Counted from the first letter of the stretch, positions 9,909-19,300 are shown. The stretch is DNA of 39,115 nt from an uncultured Anaerolineae bacterium (GCA_937949915.1 CALECP010000036.1:1-39115); one strand, 5' to 3'. The notes: generated from the sequence alone by a model not told the origin. A program made the numbers and translations.

Positions 9909-10592
9909 CTAATGGTTGCTCATAAACGCTTTGACCAACGCATCTTTGATGGCCGCCTCTACGTTGACCCGGCCGGTTTCGATATTGAGTCGCATACTCT
10001 CCCGTGCGGCCGCTGTATTTTTGTCCCGAATATGCTCCAGCACAGGTAAATGTTGTTGGCACGTCGCCTTCAGTCGCGCCAATGTCGTGATGTCGATGCG
10101 ACGCACAAAACTAAGCCGCTCATTCAATTCATCGTAATAAGCCAACAGTGTCTTATTCCCCGTCGCCATCACCAGCGTCTTGTGAAACTGCTCATCATAA
10201 TCGGCGAGGCTGAACGATTCGGCCGTGTCCAGTTCGCGCATATCATACAAGCGCGTCCATGTATCATATAGCTCCTTCCATTGCGCTTGCTCCATCCCCT
10301 TTTCCGCCAATTGCTCGACCACATGCAACTCCAGCGCAATCCGCAGATCATACAGTTCATTGACCTCGGTCAAATCGGGCTGGCGCACCCGGCACCCCTG
10401 GTACGGCACACGATCAACCAAGTTATGTTCTTCTAGCATGTGCAGGGCTTCGCGCACCGGTACGCGGCTGACCCCGAACTCTTTCTGCAATGCGGCTTCG
10501 GTCAAATGGTGATTGGGGGGATATGTCCAGTTAAGTATCCGTTCCCGAATCGCATGATAGATTTCAACACTTAATGGTTCTCGTTTTGTCAT
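9909..10592 (-). CDS. GntR/FadR-family transcriptional regulator (FCD domain)
   Basis: LSVEIYHAIRERILNWTYPPNHHLTEAALQKEFGVSRVPVREALHMLEEHNLVDRVPYQGCRVRQP wHTH, then an all-helical FCD-like domain. Confidence 0.92.
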   Translation of the reverse strand: MTKREPLSVEIYHAIRERILNWTYPPNHHLTEAALQKEFGVSRVPVREALHMLEEHNLVDRVPYQGCRVRQPDLTEVNELYDLRIALELHVVEQLAEKGMEQAQWKELYDTWTRLYDMRELDTAESFSLADYDEQFHKTLVMATGNKTLLAYYDELNERLSFVRRIDITTLARLKATCQQHLPVLEHIRDKNTAAARESMRLNIETGRVNVEAAIKDALVKAFMSNH

Positions 10593-10690
10593 AGTGATGT
10601 TTTGTTGCTAGTTGTCAGTCGTTCGTCGTTGAATTAAACCACAAACGGCCGTCCAACTAAAACAATGATCAATTGAAACCGTTTTTTGAC

Positions 10691-11458
10691 TCACTCACGC
10701 GGCGGCTGTGTCAGTAAATGATAGGCACGACTGATCCCTCGATCTGATTCGCGGTCTTGTTGAATCCGCTGCCACGCATCTTGCAAATAGCTGTCATCGA
10801 CCCAACCATCGTTCATAATGTCGTAGATTTTCATGCGATAGCGTTCTACCGTCTCTGGCTGCACGTGCATTTCGGCCGCCGCGTCGCGCACATTCATGCC
10901 ATAGACGATGCACAGCCAAAAAACTTGCTTCAAACGGGGTGACAAATCGGGATGCGGCTCCCAGGGTTCCATTTTGCCTCCTTGCGTCAGCCATTCATCA
11001 AAATCTGCGCCCAAAATCTGTGCCACGCTGGGCGACCATGCGCTACGACGATGCCAAGCGCGGACAAGATCAGTTGCTATCGCCAGCCGCACCTCTTTCT
11101 TGATGAGGATGCCATCCGCCCCGGCCGCCACGACCGAGCGCATCGCGTCTGGCTCGCCATATTGCGACCAACAGATCAGCACCGCATCGCCGCACAGCTT
11201 CCGGGTACGTGCCATCAAATCGGGCAGCGTGATCGCATCTTGCCTATATTCCGCATCGATCAAAACGATGTCGGGCGGTTGTTTCAATTGCGTGAGCGTT
11301 TGGATCAGTGCTTCGGCCGAATCACATTCGCCACACACCATCGTCCGCAAATCGCGTGACAGCAAGCCAGCCACCCCCTTTAGCGCAAAATAATCATCAT
11401 CCATCACCACCACACGCAGGGGAAAGCGAAACTCAACAAGATCAACTTCTCTCTTCAT
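10691..11458 (-). CDS. Orphan NarL/LuxR-like response regulator
   Basis: Receiver-like VVVMDDDYFALKGVAGLL...IVLIDAEY...AAGADGILIKK; C-terminal HTH-like LSPRLKQVFWLCIVYGMNVRDAAAEMHVQPETVERYRMKIYDIM. Confidence 0.75.
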   Translation of the reverse strand: MKREVDLVEFRFPLRVVVMDDDYFALKGVAGLLSRDLRTMVCGECDSAEALIQTLTQLKQPPDIVLIDAEYRQDAITLPDLMARTRKLCGDAVLICWSQYGEPDAMRSVVAAGADGILIKKEVRLAIATDLVRAWHRRSAWSPSVAQILGADFDEWLTQGGKMEPWEPHPDLSPRLKQVFWLCIVYGMNVRDAAAEMHVQPETVERYRMKIYDIMNDGWVDDSYLQDAWQRIQQDRESDRGISRAYHLLTQPPRE

Positions 11459-11643
11459 CCTTGCATCATAATCGAACTATATGCCTGTTGTCTACCCTGC
11501 TGACCCCACGCCAATCAATTGCGTCACCCCCCGCTTGTGATAAAATGAACAATCAGATTTAAGAAGGCATGTTACCCTGCCTGTCCACCACTTAATGGCG
11601 GCAAAAACAGGACAAAACAGGGAGCATTTTCAGGATAAGTTGT

Positions 11644-12759
11644 ATGAAAAATGGTCTTGCTCGTCATCTGACAATTGCAACCGTTCTCACCGTGTTGTCA
11701 ACCTTCGGTATGTATTTCGTGCTGAAGTCGCTCTTTGCGCTCCCCGTGCAAGCCACCGTCGAAGGCGCGAAAATCGACAGAATGTTTGATGGTCACTGGT
11801 GGGTCATCTCCGCACTCTTCTCGCTCATCATTGTGTTTATGCTGTATGCGATTTTCGCATTTAGCCGCAAAGAAGGGGAAGAAGGGGAAGGCATGTATAT
11901 GCACGGCAACATGGCACTCGAAGTGACATGGACGGTTGCCCCCCTCATTCTGGTGTTGGCTTTTGGCTGGTGGGGGTCTGCTTTGCTCAGTGAATTGCTC
12001 GACGATTCAAGAGATAGCGAAGCGATCACGATTCAGGTCGATGCCTATAAATGGGCGTGGCGCTTTAAGTATCCCCAAGAAATGGGTGGCGTTGAAACAA
12101 GCACACTCTATTTGCCCAAAGATCGCTTGATCGTGCTAGAAATGGAGTCGCAGGACGTGATTCATTCGTTCTGGATTCCAGAGTTCCGGGTCAAGCAAGA
12201 TATATTGCCGGGTCGCAAAACTTATTTACGGTTTACGCCCAGCATGACAACGCAGGAAATCGCAGACGCACACGGTGACAGCAGCTATCAGCCGCAGGTA
12301 CGCTGTGCTGAAATTTGCGGTACAAGCCATGCGTACATGCTTGCCCCCGTCGAAGTGCTGACCGATCAAGCTGCCTTTGATGAGGCGTTGTTCAATGCAG
12401 GGCAATTATCGGCCGACCCTGTCGAACGGGGCGAAAAATGGTATGTCGATTACGGTTGTAATTCATGCCATAGCATGGATGGCTCGTTGGACGGCAAAGC
12501 AGGCCCGACGTGGCTGGGCATTTACGGCCGTGAAGAAGAGTTGGTTGATGGCTCGGTTGTGATCGCCGATGACGACTACATTCGCAGCTCCATCTACTAT
12601 CCAAACGAGCAAATCGTAGCCGGGTATGCGCCCAACATCATGCCTAACAATTTCGAAGCACAATTTTTAGAACAGCAACAAAAAATCAAAAATGAGATCA
12701 ATCAAGACATCGACATCGTTTCTGATTTGATCGAATTTATGAAGACGCTGGAAGAGTAG
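11644..12759 (+). CDS. ctaC: Cytochrome c oxidase subunit II with fused cytochrome c (caa3 type)
   Basis: CuA site CAEICGTSHAYM; heme c motif CNSCH near the C-terminus; two N-terminal TM helices. Confidence 0.95.
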   Translation: MKNGLARHLTIATVLTVLSTFGMYFVLKSLFALPVQATVEGAKIDRMFDGHWWVISALFSLIIVFMLYAIFAFSRKEGEEGEGMYMHGNMALEVTWTVAPLILVLAFGWWGSALLSELLDDSRDSEAITIQVDAYKWAWRFKYPQEMGGVETSTLYLPKDRLIVLEMESQDVIHSFWIPEFRVKQDILPGRKTYLRFTPSMTTQEIADAHGDSSYQPQVRCAEICGTSHAYMLAPVEVLTDQAAFDEALFNAGQLSADPVERGEKWYVDYGCNSCHSMDGSLDGKAGPTWLGIYGREEELVDGSVVIADDDYIRSSIYYPNEQIVAGYAPNIMPNNFEAQFLEQQQKIKNEINQDIDIVSDLIEFMKTLEE

Positions 12760-12785
12760 CCTTCTCTTTTCAAGAGGTAGAAAAA

Positions 12786-14918
12786 ATGGTTAAAGCAATT
12801 GTTAACTTCTCACACTCAAAATTTGCGCGTAGTTTTTATGCCGCATTTGCGGGTGCTGCACTTACCTGGCTGCTTCTCAGCGTTGCCTTTCTTGCCCTCA
12901 ACTGGATTGTTGATCTGGCTGACATCGCAGCCCCAGAAAATGCCGTCGCCCTACAAGGCACGGTGCGCCTCATTCTGGCCGTCTTGATGGGCATTCTCGG
13001 CTTCATCGCCGGGTCGGGTGTGCTCAATGGATTATGGATCGGCCGCTTCCTCTACTATGCCGGACGCACCGCGCTTGTACGTGGGCTGTTTGGGCAGGGG
13101 CTGGTGTTTGCCATCGTCTACTTCCTCATGCGAGACGTGCGGACGATTCCTGAAATCGAAAGCGGTGTTACTCAAGCCAGTGGTGAGGCAGCTATCGTTT
13201 TGGGCGCGTTGCTCAGTACGTTCGGCTTCCTCTGGTTTAGTGGCGTGATGACTGACTGGACGCTGCAAATGTTTGGGCATCACACCGAATTGAAACATGG
13301 TGGCCCTCCCGGTGAGCCAGAGTGGTTACGCTACTTCAATATCGACGTAAACCACAAAGTAATCGGCATTCAGTACGGTGTAACCGGTATCTTGGTGCTA
13401 TTGCTCGGTGGTGCGCTGGCGATTTTGTTCCGGCTCGAATTGGCGTTTCCCGGAATGCAGTTGTTCTCAACAGACGATTACAACACGCTGTTTAGCGCAC
13501 ATGGCATGATCATGATCGCGGCCGTATTCCTCGGAGTGGGCGCATTGATCAACTATCTCGCCCCCGTCATGATCGGCGCGGCCGACATGGCTTTCCCCCG
13601 CCTCAATGCGTTCAGTTACTGGATTGGTGTTCCGGCGGCCGTCATGCTCGTCGGTGGCATGATCTTGGGCTGGGACACAGGCTGGGTCGGCTATCCGCCC
13701 CATAGCTCCTCTACCCAAATGCTCGGTGTCGTCCTCTTCTTGATGGGCTTCTACATGAACGGTTTCGCCTCGATTGCGAGTGCGATCAATCTCCTTGTCA
13801 CCGTCGTGACGATGCGAGCGAAAGGGATGAATTATTGGCGGATGCCGATTTTTGTCTGGACGGCAATCGCCACCTCCATCATGCAGTTCTCAGCAACACA
13901 AACTGTTGGTGTCGCACTGAGCATGGTACTCCTCCAGCGCACGATGGGCATGAACTTCTTTGACCCCAGCACCGTGCCACCGGGCGACCCGGTGCTATAC
14001 CAGCATCTGTTCTGGTTCTACTCACATCCGGCCGTGTATGTGTGGGTTGTTCCCGGCTTCGGGCTAATCAGCGAATTGCTGCCCGTTTTCGCCCGGAAGC
14101 CGCTCTATGGCTACAAATGGGTAGCGATGTCTAGTATCGGCATTGCGCTCGTCGGCTTTATCGTGTGGGCGCATCACATGTTTACGGCCGGAATGCCCGA
14201 CACACTGCGTTACATTTTCATGGTGTCCACCATGTTCGTCGGCATTCCCACCGGGGTCAAATTCTTTAGTTGGCTAGGCACGATATGGGGCGGCAAAATG
14301 ATCTACCCTACGCCGATGCTGTTTATCCTCGGCTCGATTTCTGTCTTCTTGCTCGGCGGTTTGTCTGGCCCGATTTTGGCAACCATTCCAACTGACTTGC
14401 ATCTACATGATTCCTACTGGGTCGTCGGTCACTTCCACGCCACCATTTTCGGCGGCTTTGTCTTCCCGTTCTTCGGTGCGCTCTACTATTGGTATCCGAA
14501 GATAACCGGCCGCATGTACAACGAATGGCTGGGCAAACTACACTTTTGGCTGATGTTACCCGCGTTTTGGGTGATGAGTATTGGCCAGATGGTGGTCGGC
14601 TTGCGCGGTATGCGTCGTCGTATCGCGGACTATGACCCCGCGCTCAATCTTGACTTTACACACTCGTTGATCACGATTGCGACGCTGGTAATCGGCTGGT
14701 CTGTCCTCATCATGATCTATAACCTGTGGACGAGCGCACGGTCGAAAGAACTGGCACCGGAGAACCCCTGGGGATCGCGGTCGCCTGAATGGCTTGCGCC
14801 TAGCCCATTGCCTGAATTTAACTATTTGTCGCCCATCGAAATCATCGGTGAGCCTTATGAATACGGAAAGGATGAGGAAGAGATTTACGCTCGGCCGATT
14901 CCCGCTATTGGTGACTAA
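12786..14918 (+). CDS. ctaD: Cytochrome c oxidase subunit I with long N-terminal TM extension
   Basis: HLFWFYSHPAVYVWVVPGFGLISELLPVFARKPLYGYK, WAHHMFTAGMPDTLRYIFM, HDSYWVVGHFHATIFGG. Confidence 0.96.
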   Translation: MVKAIVNFSHSKFARSFYAAFAGAALTWLLLSVAFLALNWIVDLADIAAPENAVALQGTVRLILAVLMGILGFIAGSGVLNGLWIGRFLYYAGRTALVRGLFGQGLVFAIVYFLMRDVRTIPEIESGVTQASGEAAIVLGALLSTFGFLWFSGVMTDWTLQMFGHHTELKHGGPPGEPEWLRYFNIDVNHKVIGIQYGVTGILVLLLGGALAILFRLELAFPGMQLFSTDDYNTLFSAHGMIMIAAVFLGVGALINYLAPVMIGAADMAFPRLNAFSYWIGVPAAVMLVGGMILGWDTGWVGYPPHSSSTQMLGVVLFLMGFYMNGFASIASAINLLVTVVTMRAKGMNYWRMPIFVWTAIATSIMQFSATQTVGVALSMVLLQRTMGMNFFDPSTVPPGDPVLYQHLFWFYSHPAVYVWVVPGFGLISELLPVFARKPLYGYKWVAMSSIGIALVGFIVWAHHMFTAGMPDTLRYIFMVSTMFVGIPTGVKFFSWLGTIWGGKMIYPTPMLFILGSISVFLLGGLSGPILATIPTDLHLHDSYWVVGHFHATIFGGFVFPFFGALYYWYPKITGRMYNEWLGKLHFWLMLPAFWVMSIGQMVVGLRGMRRRIADYDPALNLDFTHSLITIATLVIGWSVLIMIYNLWTSARSKELAPENPWGSRSPEWLAPSPLPEFNYLSPIEIIGEPYEYGKDEEEIYARPIPAIGD

Positions 14919-14920
14919 TT

Positions 14921-15160
14921 ATGTCTGATCATCATCACGAAAAACCGGCCGTCCAGCTCCACGATCTCGGTGACGGCAAAGCAGCTTACCGACGCATCTT
15001 CTTAGTCTTTGTGACGTTGGCTGTGCTGACCATCATCGAATTTTTGGTCACGCCGCTCGAATCGGCCGTTCTCCTATTCATTCTCGCCTTTCTCAAGGCG
15101 GCATTGGTCGTTTACTTCTTTATGCACGTTTACCGCTTGTGGCGGGAGGATGCTCACTGA
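14921..15160 (+). CDS. ctaF: Cytochrome c oxidase subunit IV-like small membrane protein
   Basis: 79 aa, 3 TM helices, between subunits I and III; His-rich N-terminus. Confidence 0.8.
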   Translation: MSDHHHEKPAVQLHDLGDGKAAYRRIFLVFVTLAVLTIIEFLVTPLESAVLLFILAFLKAALVVYFFMHVYRLWREDAH

Positions 15161-15861
15161 TGGCTGCTGTAACAATTGGACATGACGATCACCACGATGA
15201 TCACCACGAACACGCCCCCGAAATTCCGTATCCGGTGCAATTGCGCTCCAATCGGGTTGGGCTATGGCTGTTCTGTATTTCTGAGATTTTCTTATTTGCT
15301 GGCTTGCTGGCGGCGCGTTTCTATCTATGGCGTGTGTCACCTGATATGGTGGCCTCGCACCCCGCGTATGAAGTAGAAGTAGGGGAAATTTTACGGCCGG
15401 AACTGAGCCAAACAGTCGGTTTTATCACCACCGCGATGCTATTGGTCAGTAGTTATTACATGGTACGTGCCGAAGTCGCGGCCGAACATGGGCATCGCGG
15501 CCGCATGGTTCGCAGCTTGTGGGTCACGTTTGTTCTCGGTCTGCTCTTTTTGCTCGGCGTGGTCATCATCGAGTGGGGAACAATGCCGGAGTTAGCGCAA
15601 GCGATCACGGGGCATAGCCCGATCCGGCCGACAGACGGTGTGTTTGGCGCAGTCCTGTTCGCCATGACCGGAATGCACGCTATTCATGTCACTACCGGCT
15701 TGATCTTCATCCTCATCTTGATCGGCAATTCACGAAAAGGCTGGTATCAGCCCGGCCGCACGTGGGGCGTAGAAGCGTGTGCAATCTATTGGCATTATGT
15801 CGATGTCGTATGGATTTTCTTCTATCCTGCTCTGTACCTCATCGGTACGGTATGGCATTGA
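15160..15861 (+). CDS. ctaE: Cytochrome c oxidase subunit III
   Basis: GLWLFCISEIFLFAGLLAARFYLWR, GMHAIHVTTGLIFILI, YWHYVDVVWIFFYPALYL. ATG at 15160 overlaps the ctaF stop. Confidence 0.95.
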   Translation: MAAVTIGHDDHHDDHHEHAPEIPYPVQLRSNRVGLWLFCISEIFLFAGLLAARFYLWRVSPDMVASHPAYEVEVGEILRPELSQTVGFITTAMLLVSSYYMVRAEVAAEHGHRGRMVRSLWVTFVLGLLFLLGVVIIEWGTMPELAQAITGHSPIRPTDGVFGAVLFAMTGMHAIHVTTGLIFILILIGNSRKGWYQPGRTWGVEACAIYWHYVDVVWIFFYPALYLIGTVWH

Positions 15862-15912
15862 GATAGAGATAGAGATAGAGATAGAGACGAGAGATAGAGA
15901 TAGAGATAGAGA
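15860..15912. repeat. Hexanucleotide microsatellite (GAGATA)n beginning at the ctaE stop codon
   Basis: gagatagagatagagatagagatagagacgagagatagagatagagatagaga. Confidence 0.95.
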
Positions 15913-15939
15913 ATACTCTCAAGTGATAGATGAAGATGA

Positions 15940-15965
15940 CGGAGTGCGATACGCACTCCGTTTTT
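15940..15965 (+). terminator. Intrinsic terminator of the cox operon
   Basis: CGGAGTGCG-ATA-CGCACTCCG-TTTTT. Confidence 0.9.
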
Positions 15966-15998
15966 GTTTGTTAGGACTTATGCAAAACCCGCTCCGTA

Positions 15999-16019
15999 GG
16001 GACACGGTTAACCGTGTCC
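15999..16019. repeat. Dispersed palindrome, family A copy 2 (GGACACGGTT/AACCGTGTCC)
   Basis: Perfect 20-bp palindrome at 16000-16019, preceded by CCGTAGG as in copy 1. Confidence 0.85.
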
Positions 16020-16056
16020 AATACATACCAATCCAAGCGTTTTACTCGCTACCGCT

Positions 16057-16165
16057 CCGGTTGAAACCGGCTGCTACGCCGACTGAAACCCGTTTGAAAC
16101 GGGTTTTTCGCAGTGCCGTCAGCGCACTGACAGACCGCGTGTTTCAACACCGGGCGAAACCGGTG
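16057..16165. repeat. Cluster of four short hairpins in non-coding DNA
   Basis: CCGGTT-GA-AACCGG (16057-16070); AAACCCGTTT-G-AAACGGGTTT (16086-16106); CAGTGC...GCACTG (16111-16129); CACCGG-GCGAAA-CCGGTG (16148-16165). Confidence 0.7.
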
Positions 16166-16223
16166 CAACAAATCGCCGATGATGTGCAGATTTGACCGAT
16201 TTTCGCCTTAGCTTGATACCAAT

Positions 16224-16245
16224 GGGACACGATATATCGTGTCCC
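16224..16245. repeat. Dispersed palindrome, family A copy 3 (GGGACACGATATATCGTGTCCC)
   Basis: Perfect 22-bp palindrome followed by TACGG as in copy 1. Confidence 0.85.
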
Positions 16246-16301
16246 TACGGGCGAGACCCCATCAATTCCTGTTGAACCAAATGATTTAACGTAACGCTTG
16301 G

Positions 16302-16330
16302 TTGCGGTCGGGTTGGGCAGTGTCTATAAT
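16302..16330 (+). promoter_or_regulatory. Sigma-70-type promoter upstream of tatA
   Basis: TTGCGG - 17 nt - TATAAT, about 37 bp upstream of the ATG. Confidence 0.6.
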
Positions 16331-16366
16331 GCGGATAGATAAACATTTTAGATATGGAGTAACATT

Positions 16367-16540
16367 ATGCCTGTAGGCGCACCAGAACTATTGATTGTAT
16401 TAGCGATTGTCATTCTTATTTTCGGAGTCGGCCGTATCAGCAAAATCGGCCGTGAGCTTGGCGAAGGCGTGAAAGGCTTCCGTCAGGGCGTAAAAGACGC
16501 AACCAGCGATGTTGAGGATGACATCAAAGAAAAAGCCTAA
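16367..16540 (+). CDS. tatA: Sec-independent translocase TatA/TatE
   Basis: 57 aa not in the ORF track: MPVGAPELLIVLAIVILIFGVGRISKIGRELGEGVKGFRQGVKDATSDVEDDIKEKA. Confidence 0.95.
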   Translation: MPVGAPELLIVLAIVILIFGVGRISKIGRELGEGVKGFRQGVKDATSDVEDDIKEKA

Positions 16541-16848
16541 TTTCGCTTCATCAACCCTTCCACTTTTTCCTCCGCCTCTGCAAAGTTAACGCTATACGCC
16601 TGCTTGTATAGCTCAAACGCCGCGAACTTATCGCCCTTGCGATACAGTTTGCTAATTTGGCGTTCGAGCGTGGCGACCTGCGCGGCCGAACTGCTATTGT
16701 CTATCTGAATGTTGATCGGTTGCGCTGCTTTGCGCTCTTTGCGACGGAATGGATCGACTGAACGGGCAAAAAAATAGTAGCCCACGATGAAGAGCGTGGT
16801 GGGGATAAATAAGGCGAGGATAAGCGCAATCGCTTCGGCTAAACCCAT
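16537..16848 (-). CDS. Small membrane-anchored protein with L7/L12-CTD-like tail
   Basis: N-terminal TM helix; C-terminal KFAAFELYKQAYSVNFAEAEEKVEGLMK. Confidence 0.6.
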   Translation of the reverse strand: MGLAEAIALILALFIPTTLFIVGYYFFARSVDPFRRKERKAAQPINIQIDNSSSAAQVATLERQISKLYRKGDKFAAFELYKQAYSVNFAEAEEKVEGLMKRN

Positions 16849-16849
16849 A

Positions 16850-17164
16850 CTATGCGGCCGTTTCGGCTTCTTCCAATTTGTACAACTTTACCCGCGCCTC
16901 CTGAAAATCAAGCCCCGTATTGTTTTGCACCAATTCAATTGCACTCAGCTCCCGTTCTGCATGGAGCAGGTTGATAGCGAGTGTTTCCCATTTGTCTGTT
17001 TCGTCTAGGGTCAATGAGATATTGGGCATCGATTCGGCCGTCAAAAAGCGGCTTTCGTCATACTGCTGGGTGCGTTGCCGTGCCGCTAAACTACTGCGGA
17101 TCAAATAAGCAGATAAGATGAGCGTCGCAAAAACGAATAATGAAAACAGGAACGGTTGAGACAT
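16850..17164 (-). CDS. Small membrane-anchored protein, apparent paralogue of its neighbour
   Basis: N-terminal TM helix; C-terminal ELSAIELVQNNTGLDFQEARVKLYKLEE; same size and orientation as 16537-16848. Confidence 0.6.
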   Translation of the reverse strand: MSQPFLFSLFVFATLILSAYLIRSSLAARQRTQQYDESRFLTAESMPNISLTLDETDKWETLAINLLHAERELSAIELVQNNTGLDFQEARVKLYKLEEAETAA

Positions 17165-17251
17165 AGCTACATGGTATCAGGTGTTACGTTTCCTTGAAAG
17201 TGATCAACTGCAAAATACACGATCTTTCAATAATTTGAGTTATTCAGTTAC

Positions 17252-17364
17252 TCAGTTTGTCAGCAAATCAGTCGGCCGCACACAGCTTATCTTGCCGGTT
17301 TGGCTATATTGCTGCCACAAATGTACTAGACGCGAAAAGCCAAACTGACATACTGACAAACTGA
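17252..17364. repeat. 112-bp intergenic element bounded by 12-bp perfect inverted repeats
   Basis: TCAGTTTGTCAG at 17252-17263 and CTGACAAACTGA at 17353-17364. Confidence 0.6.
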
Positions 17365-17468
17365 TTTACTAAAACACTGATACACCGTGCCGTTGCGTCA
17401 TTTAGCACCATACAAACTTGTGTATAATGATGTCATAAGCACAGCGACAGTTACATTGTGAGACAGTA

Positions 17469-18365
17469 ATGATCAACAACCAATACGAATACAAAAGCGC
17501 ACAGATCGATTTGGCGCAGACACAAATAGACAGCACGCTCAATCGCTACGCGGCCGCACAGTGGGAGCCGATCAGCTTTGTGCCAAATGGGGCGCACTTG
17601 CTCGTTGTTTTCCGGCGTAGAAAAACGGCCGCCAAGCCAAACAATCGCTGGTTTGATGCGGCCGAAACACGCATCATCGGGCATCGGGGGGCAAGTGCGG
17701 CCGCGCCCGAAAACACACTGAAAGCGTTTAAGCTGGCAAAAGAGCAAGGGGCAGACGGCATCGAATTTGACGTGCAGCTTTCGGCCGACCAGCACCCCGT
17801 TGTCATCCATGACGCAACGCTAGAGCGCACCACCAACGGCACCGGCAACGTGCGCGACTATGCGGCCGCTACCCTCGCCACGCTCGATGCAGGGGAGGGC
17901 GAACCTATTCCCCTGCTGTCCCAACTGGTCGAAACGTGCGGAATCGACTTTCTATACAACATCGAAATCAAAGAGCATGGAGAGCGCGGCCGTCAATTAG
18001 TCGCCGTCATCGCCGACATGATCGCCACGCTGCCTGCTATCGCCTCCCGCATCGTTGTCTCCTCCTTCGATCACGACATCCTCCCGGCCGTGCGTGAGCT
18101 ATGCCCTGCCACTGTTGCCATCGCCGCCCTGCGAATGAAGCCAGATCGGCCGTTTCCCACCTGGCTATACGGGCAAGTTGACCATCCCCACTATACGCTG
18201 GTCGATGAAGCATATATGGCATGGGCGCGTGAGCATAACCTGACAGTCAACGTGTGGACGGTCGATGATCCGGCCGAAGCGCAACGTCTTGTTGCTTTGG
18301 GGGTTAATGGTATTGTGACAAACAAACCTGCCTACATCCGAGCCTCTCTTGACGATAGCCGTTGA
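17469..18365 (+). CDS. Glycerophosphodiester phosphodiesterase with N-terminal DUF4177-like module
   Basis: [59 protein letters not shown]-terminus [10 protein letters not shown]...[15 protein letters not shown]...HLLVVFRRR. Confidence 0.9.
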   Translation: MINNQYEYKSAQIDLAQTQIDSTLNRYAAAQWEPISFVPNGAHLLVVFRRRKTAAKPNNRWFDAAETRIIGHRGASAAAPENTLKAFKLAKEQGADGIEFDVQLSADQHPVVIHDATLERTTNGTGNVRDYAAATLATLDAGEGEPIPLLSQLVETCGIDFLYNIEIKEHGERGRQLVAVIADMIATLPAIASRIVVSSFDHDILPAVRELCPATVAIAALRMKPDRPFPTWLYGQVDHPHYTLVDEAYMAWAREHNLTVNVWTVDDPAEAQRLVALGVNGIVTNKPAYIRASLDDSR

Positions 18366-18370
18366 TTTTT

Positions 18371-19300
18371 ATGAAAGCCCAAATCATCCTCAACCCCTTT
18401 GCCAACAGTTGGGGCGCACAAAACCATGCCGATGCGATTCGCCGCGCCTTTGACCGCGCCAATATCGCGTATGATATGCTCGTCACGACCCGGCCGCACC
18501 AAGCCACCGAGGTCGCCCACGCTGCCTCACTCAATGGCGTTGATATGATCGTCGCGGCCGGAGGGGACGGCACAATCAACGAAGTGCTGAACGGCATGGT
18601 GCGCGACGACAATCTCCCCACCAAGCCGCTCGGTATCATCCCCATTGGCACCGGCAACGATTTTAGCGATATGCAAGGGCTGAATATCGGTATCGAAGCG
18701 ATGGTGCAGAGCTTCAAACAAGGCAATACGCGCCAAATTGATGTCGGCCGCCTCACTACATCCACTATATCGGCTGTGTCGGCTACATCAGCCACGCACC
18801 ATCATTATTTTGACAACAATTGCGCCCTTGCCATGGAGCCGATGATCGCGCTGACCAATCAACGCAACAAACGGTTCAAAGGGCGACTTGGTTACATTTA
18901 CGCTGTTCTCAAAGCATTACTCAATTTGCAGGCGTGGGAGATGGAAGTCGTGTGGGATGGCGGCCGCTACGACGGCCGTGTGTTGCTCTTTTCCGTGTGT
19001 AATGGGCCGCGCACTGGCAGCACGTTCATGATGTACCCGGCCGCCAAAGTGGACGACGGCATCCTCGATGTGGTGATGATTCCCGAAGTGCCGATGCGGA
19101 CGGTGCTAAACATTTTGCCCCGCCTGCTCAATGGAACACACCTGCGCCATCCGGCCGTGCGCTCATTTCAGGCACGAGAGATCACCATCAAGAGCAGCCC
19201 CGGCACACCGATTCACGCCGATGGCGAAATCATCGCCGAAGCGGCCGAACACATTCATTATCAATTGTTGCCCGGAAAATTAACTTTGATGACCGTTTAA
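18371..19300 (+). CDS. Diacylglycerol/lipid kinase (DagK/YegS/LCB5 family)
   Basis: MKAQIILNPFANSWGA..., VAAGGDGTINEVLNGM, LGIIPIGTGNDF, IHADGEII. Confidence 0.93.
   Translation: MKAQIILNPFANSWGAQNHADAIRRAFDRANIAYDMLVTTRPHQATEVAHAASLNGVDMIVAAGGDGTINEVLNGMVRDDNLPTKPLGIIPIGTGNDFSDMQGLNIGIEAMVQSFKQGNTRQIDVGRLTTSTISAVSATSATHHHYFDNNCALAMEPMIALTNQRNKRFKGRLGYIYAVLKALLNLQAWEMEVVWDGGRYDGRVLLFSVCNGPRTGSTFMMYPAAKVDDGILDVVMIPEVPMRTVLNILPRLLNGTHLRHPAVRSFQAREITIKSSPGTPIHADGEIIAEAAEHIHYQLLPGKLTLMTV

Noticed and set aside
16057-16165. Possible CRISPR array
   Set aside because: Hairpins differ in sequence and spacing; no repeated unit with regular spacers.
15779-16195. 138-aa ORF running through the GAGATA repeat and the palindrome cluster
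   Set aside because: Out of frame with ctaE, contains microsatellite-derived EIEIE/RDRDR and crosses an intrinsic terminator; not credible as a protein.
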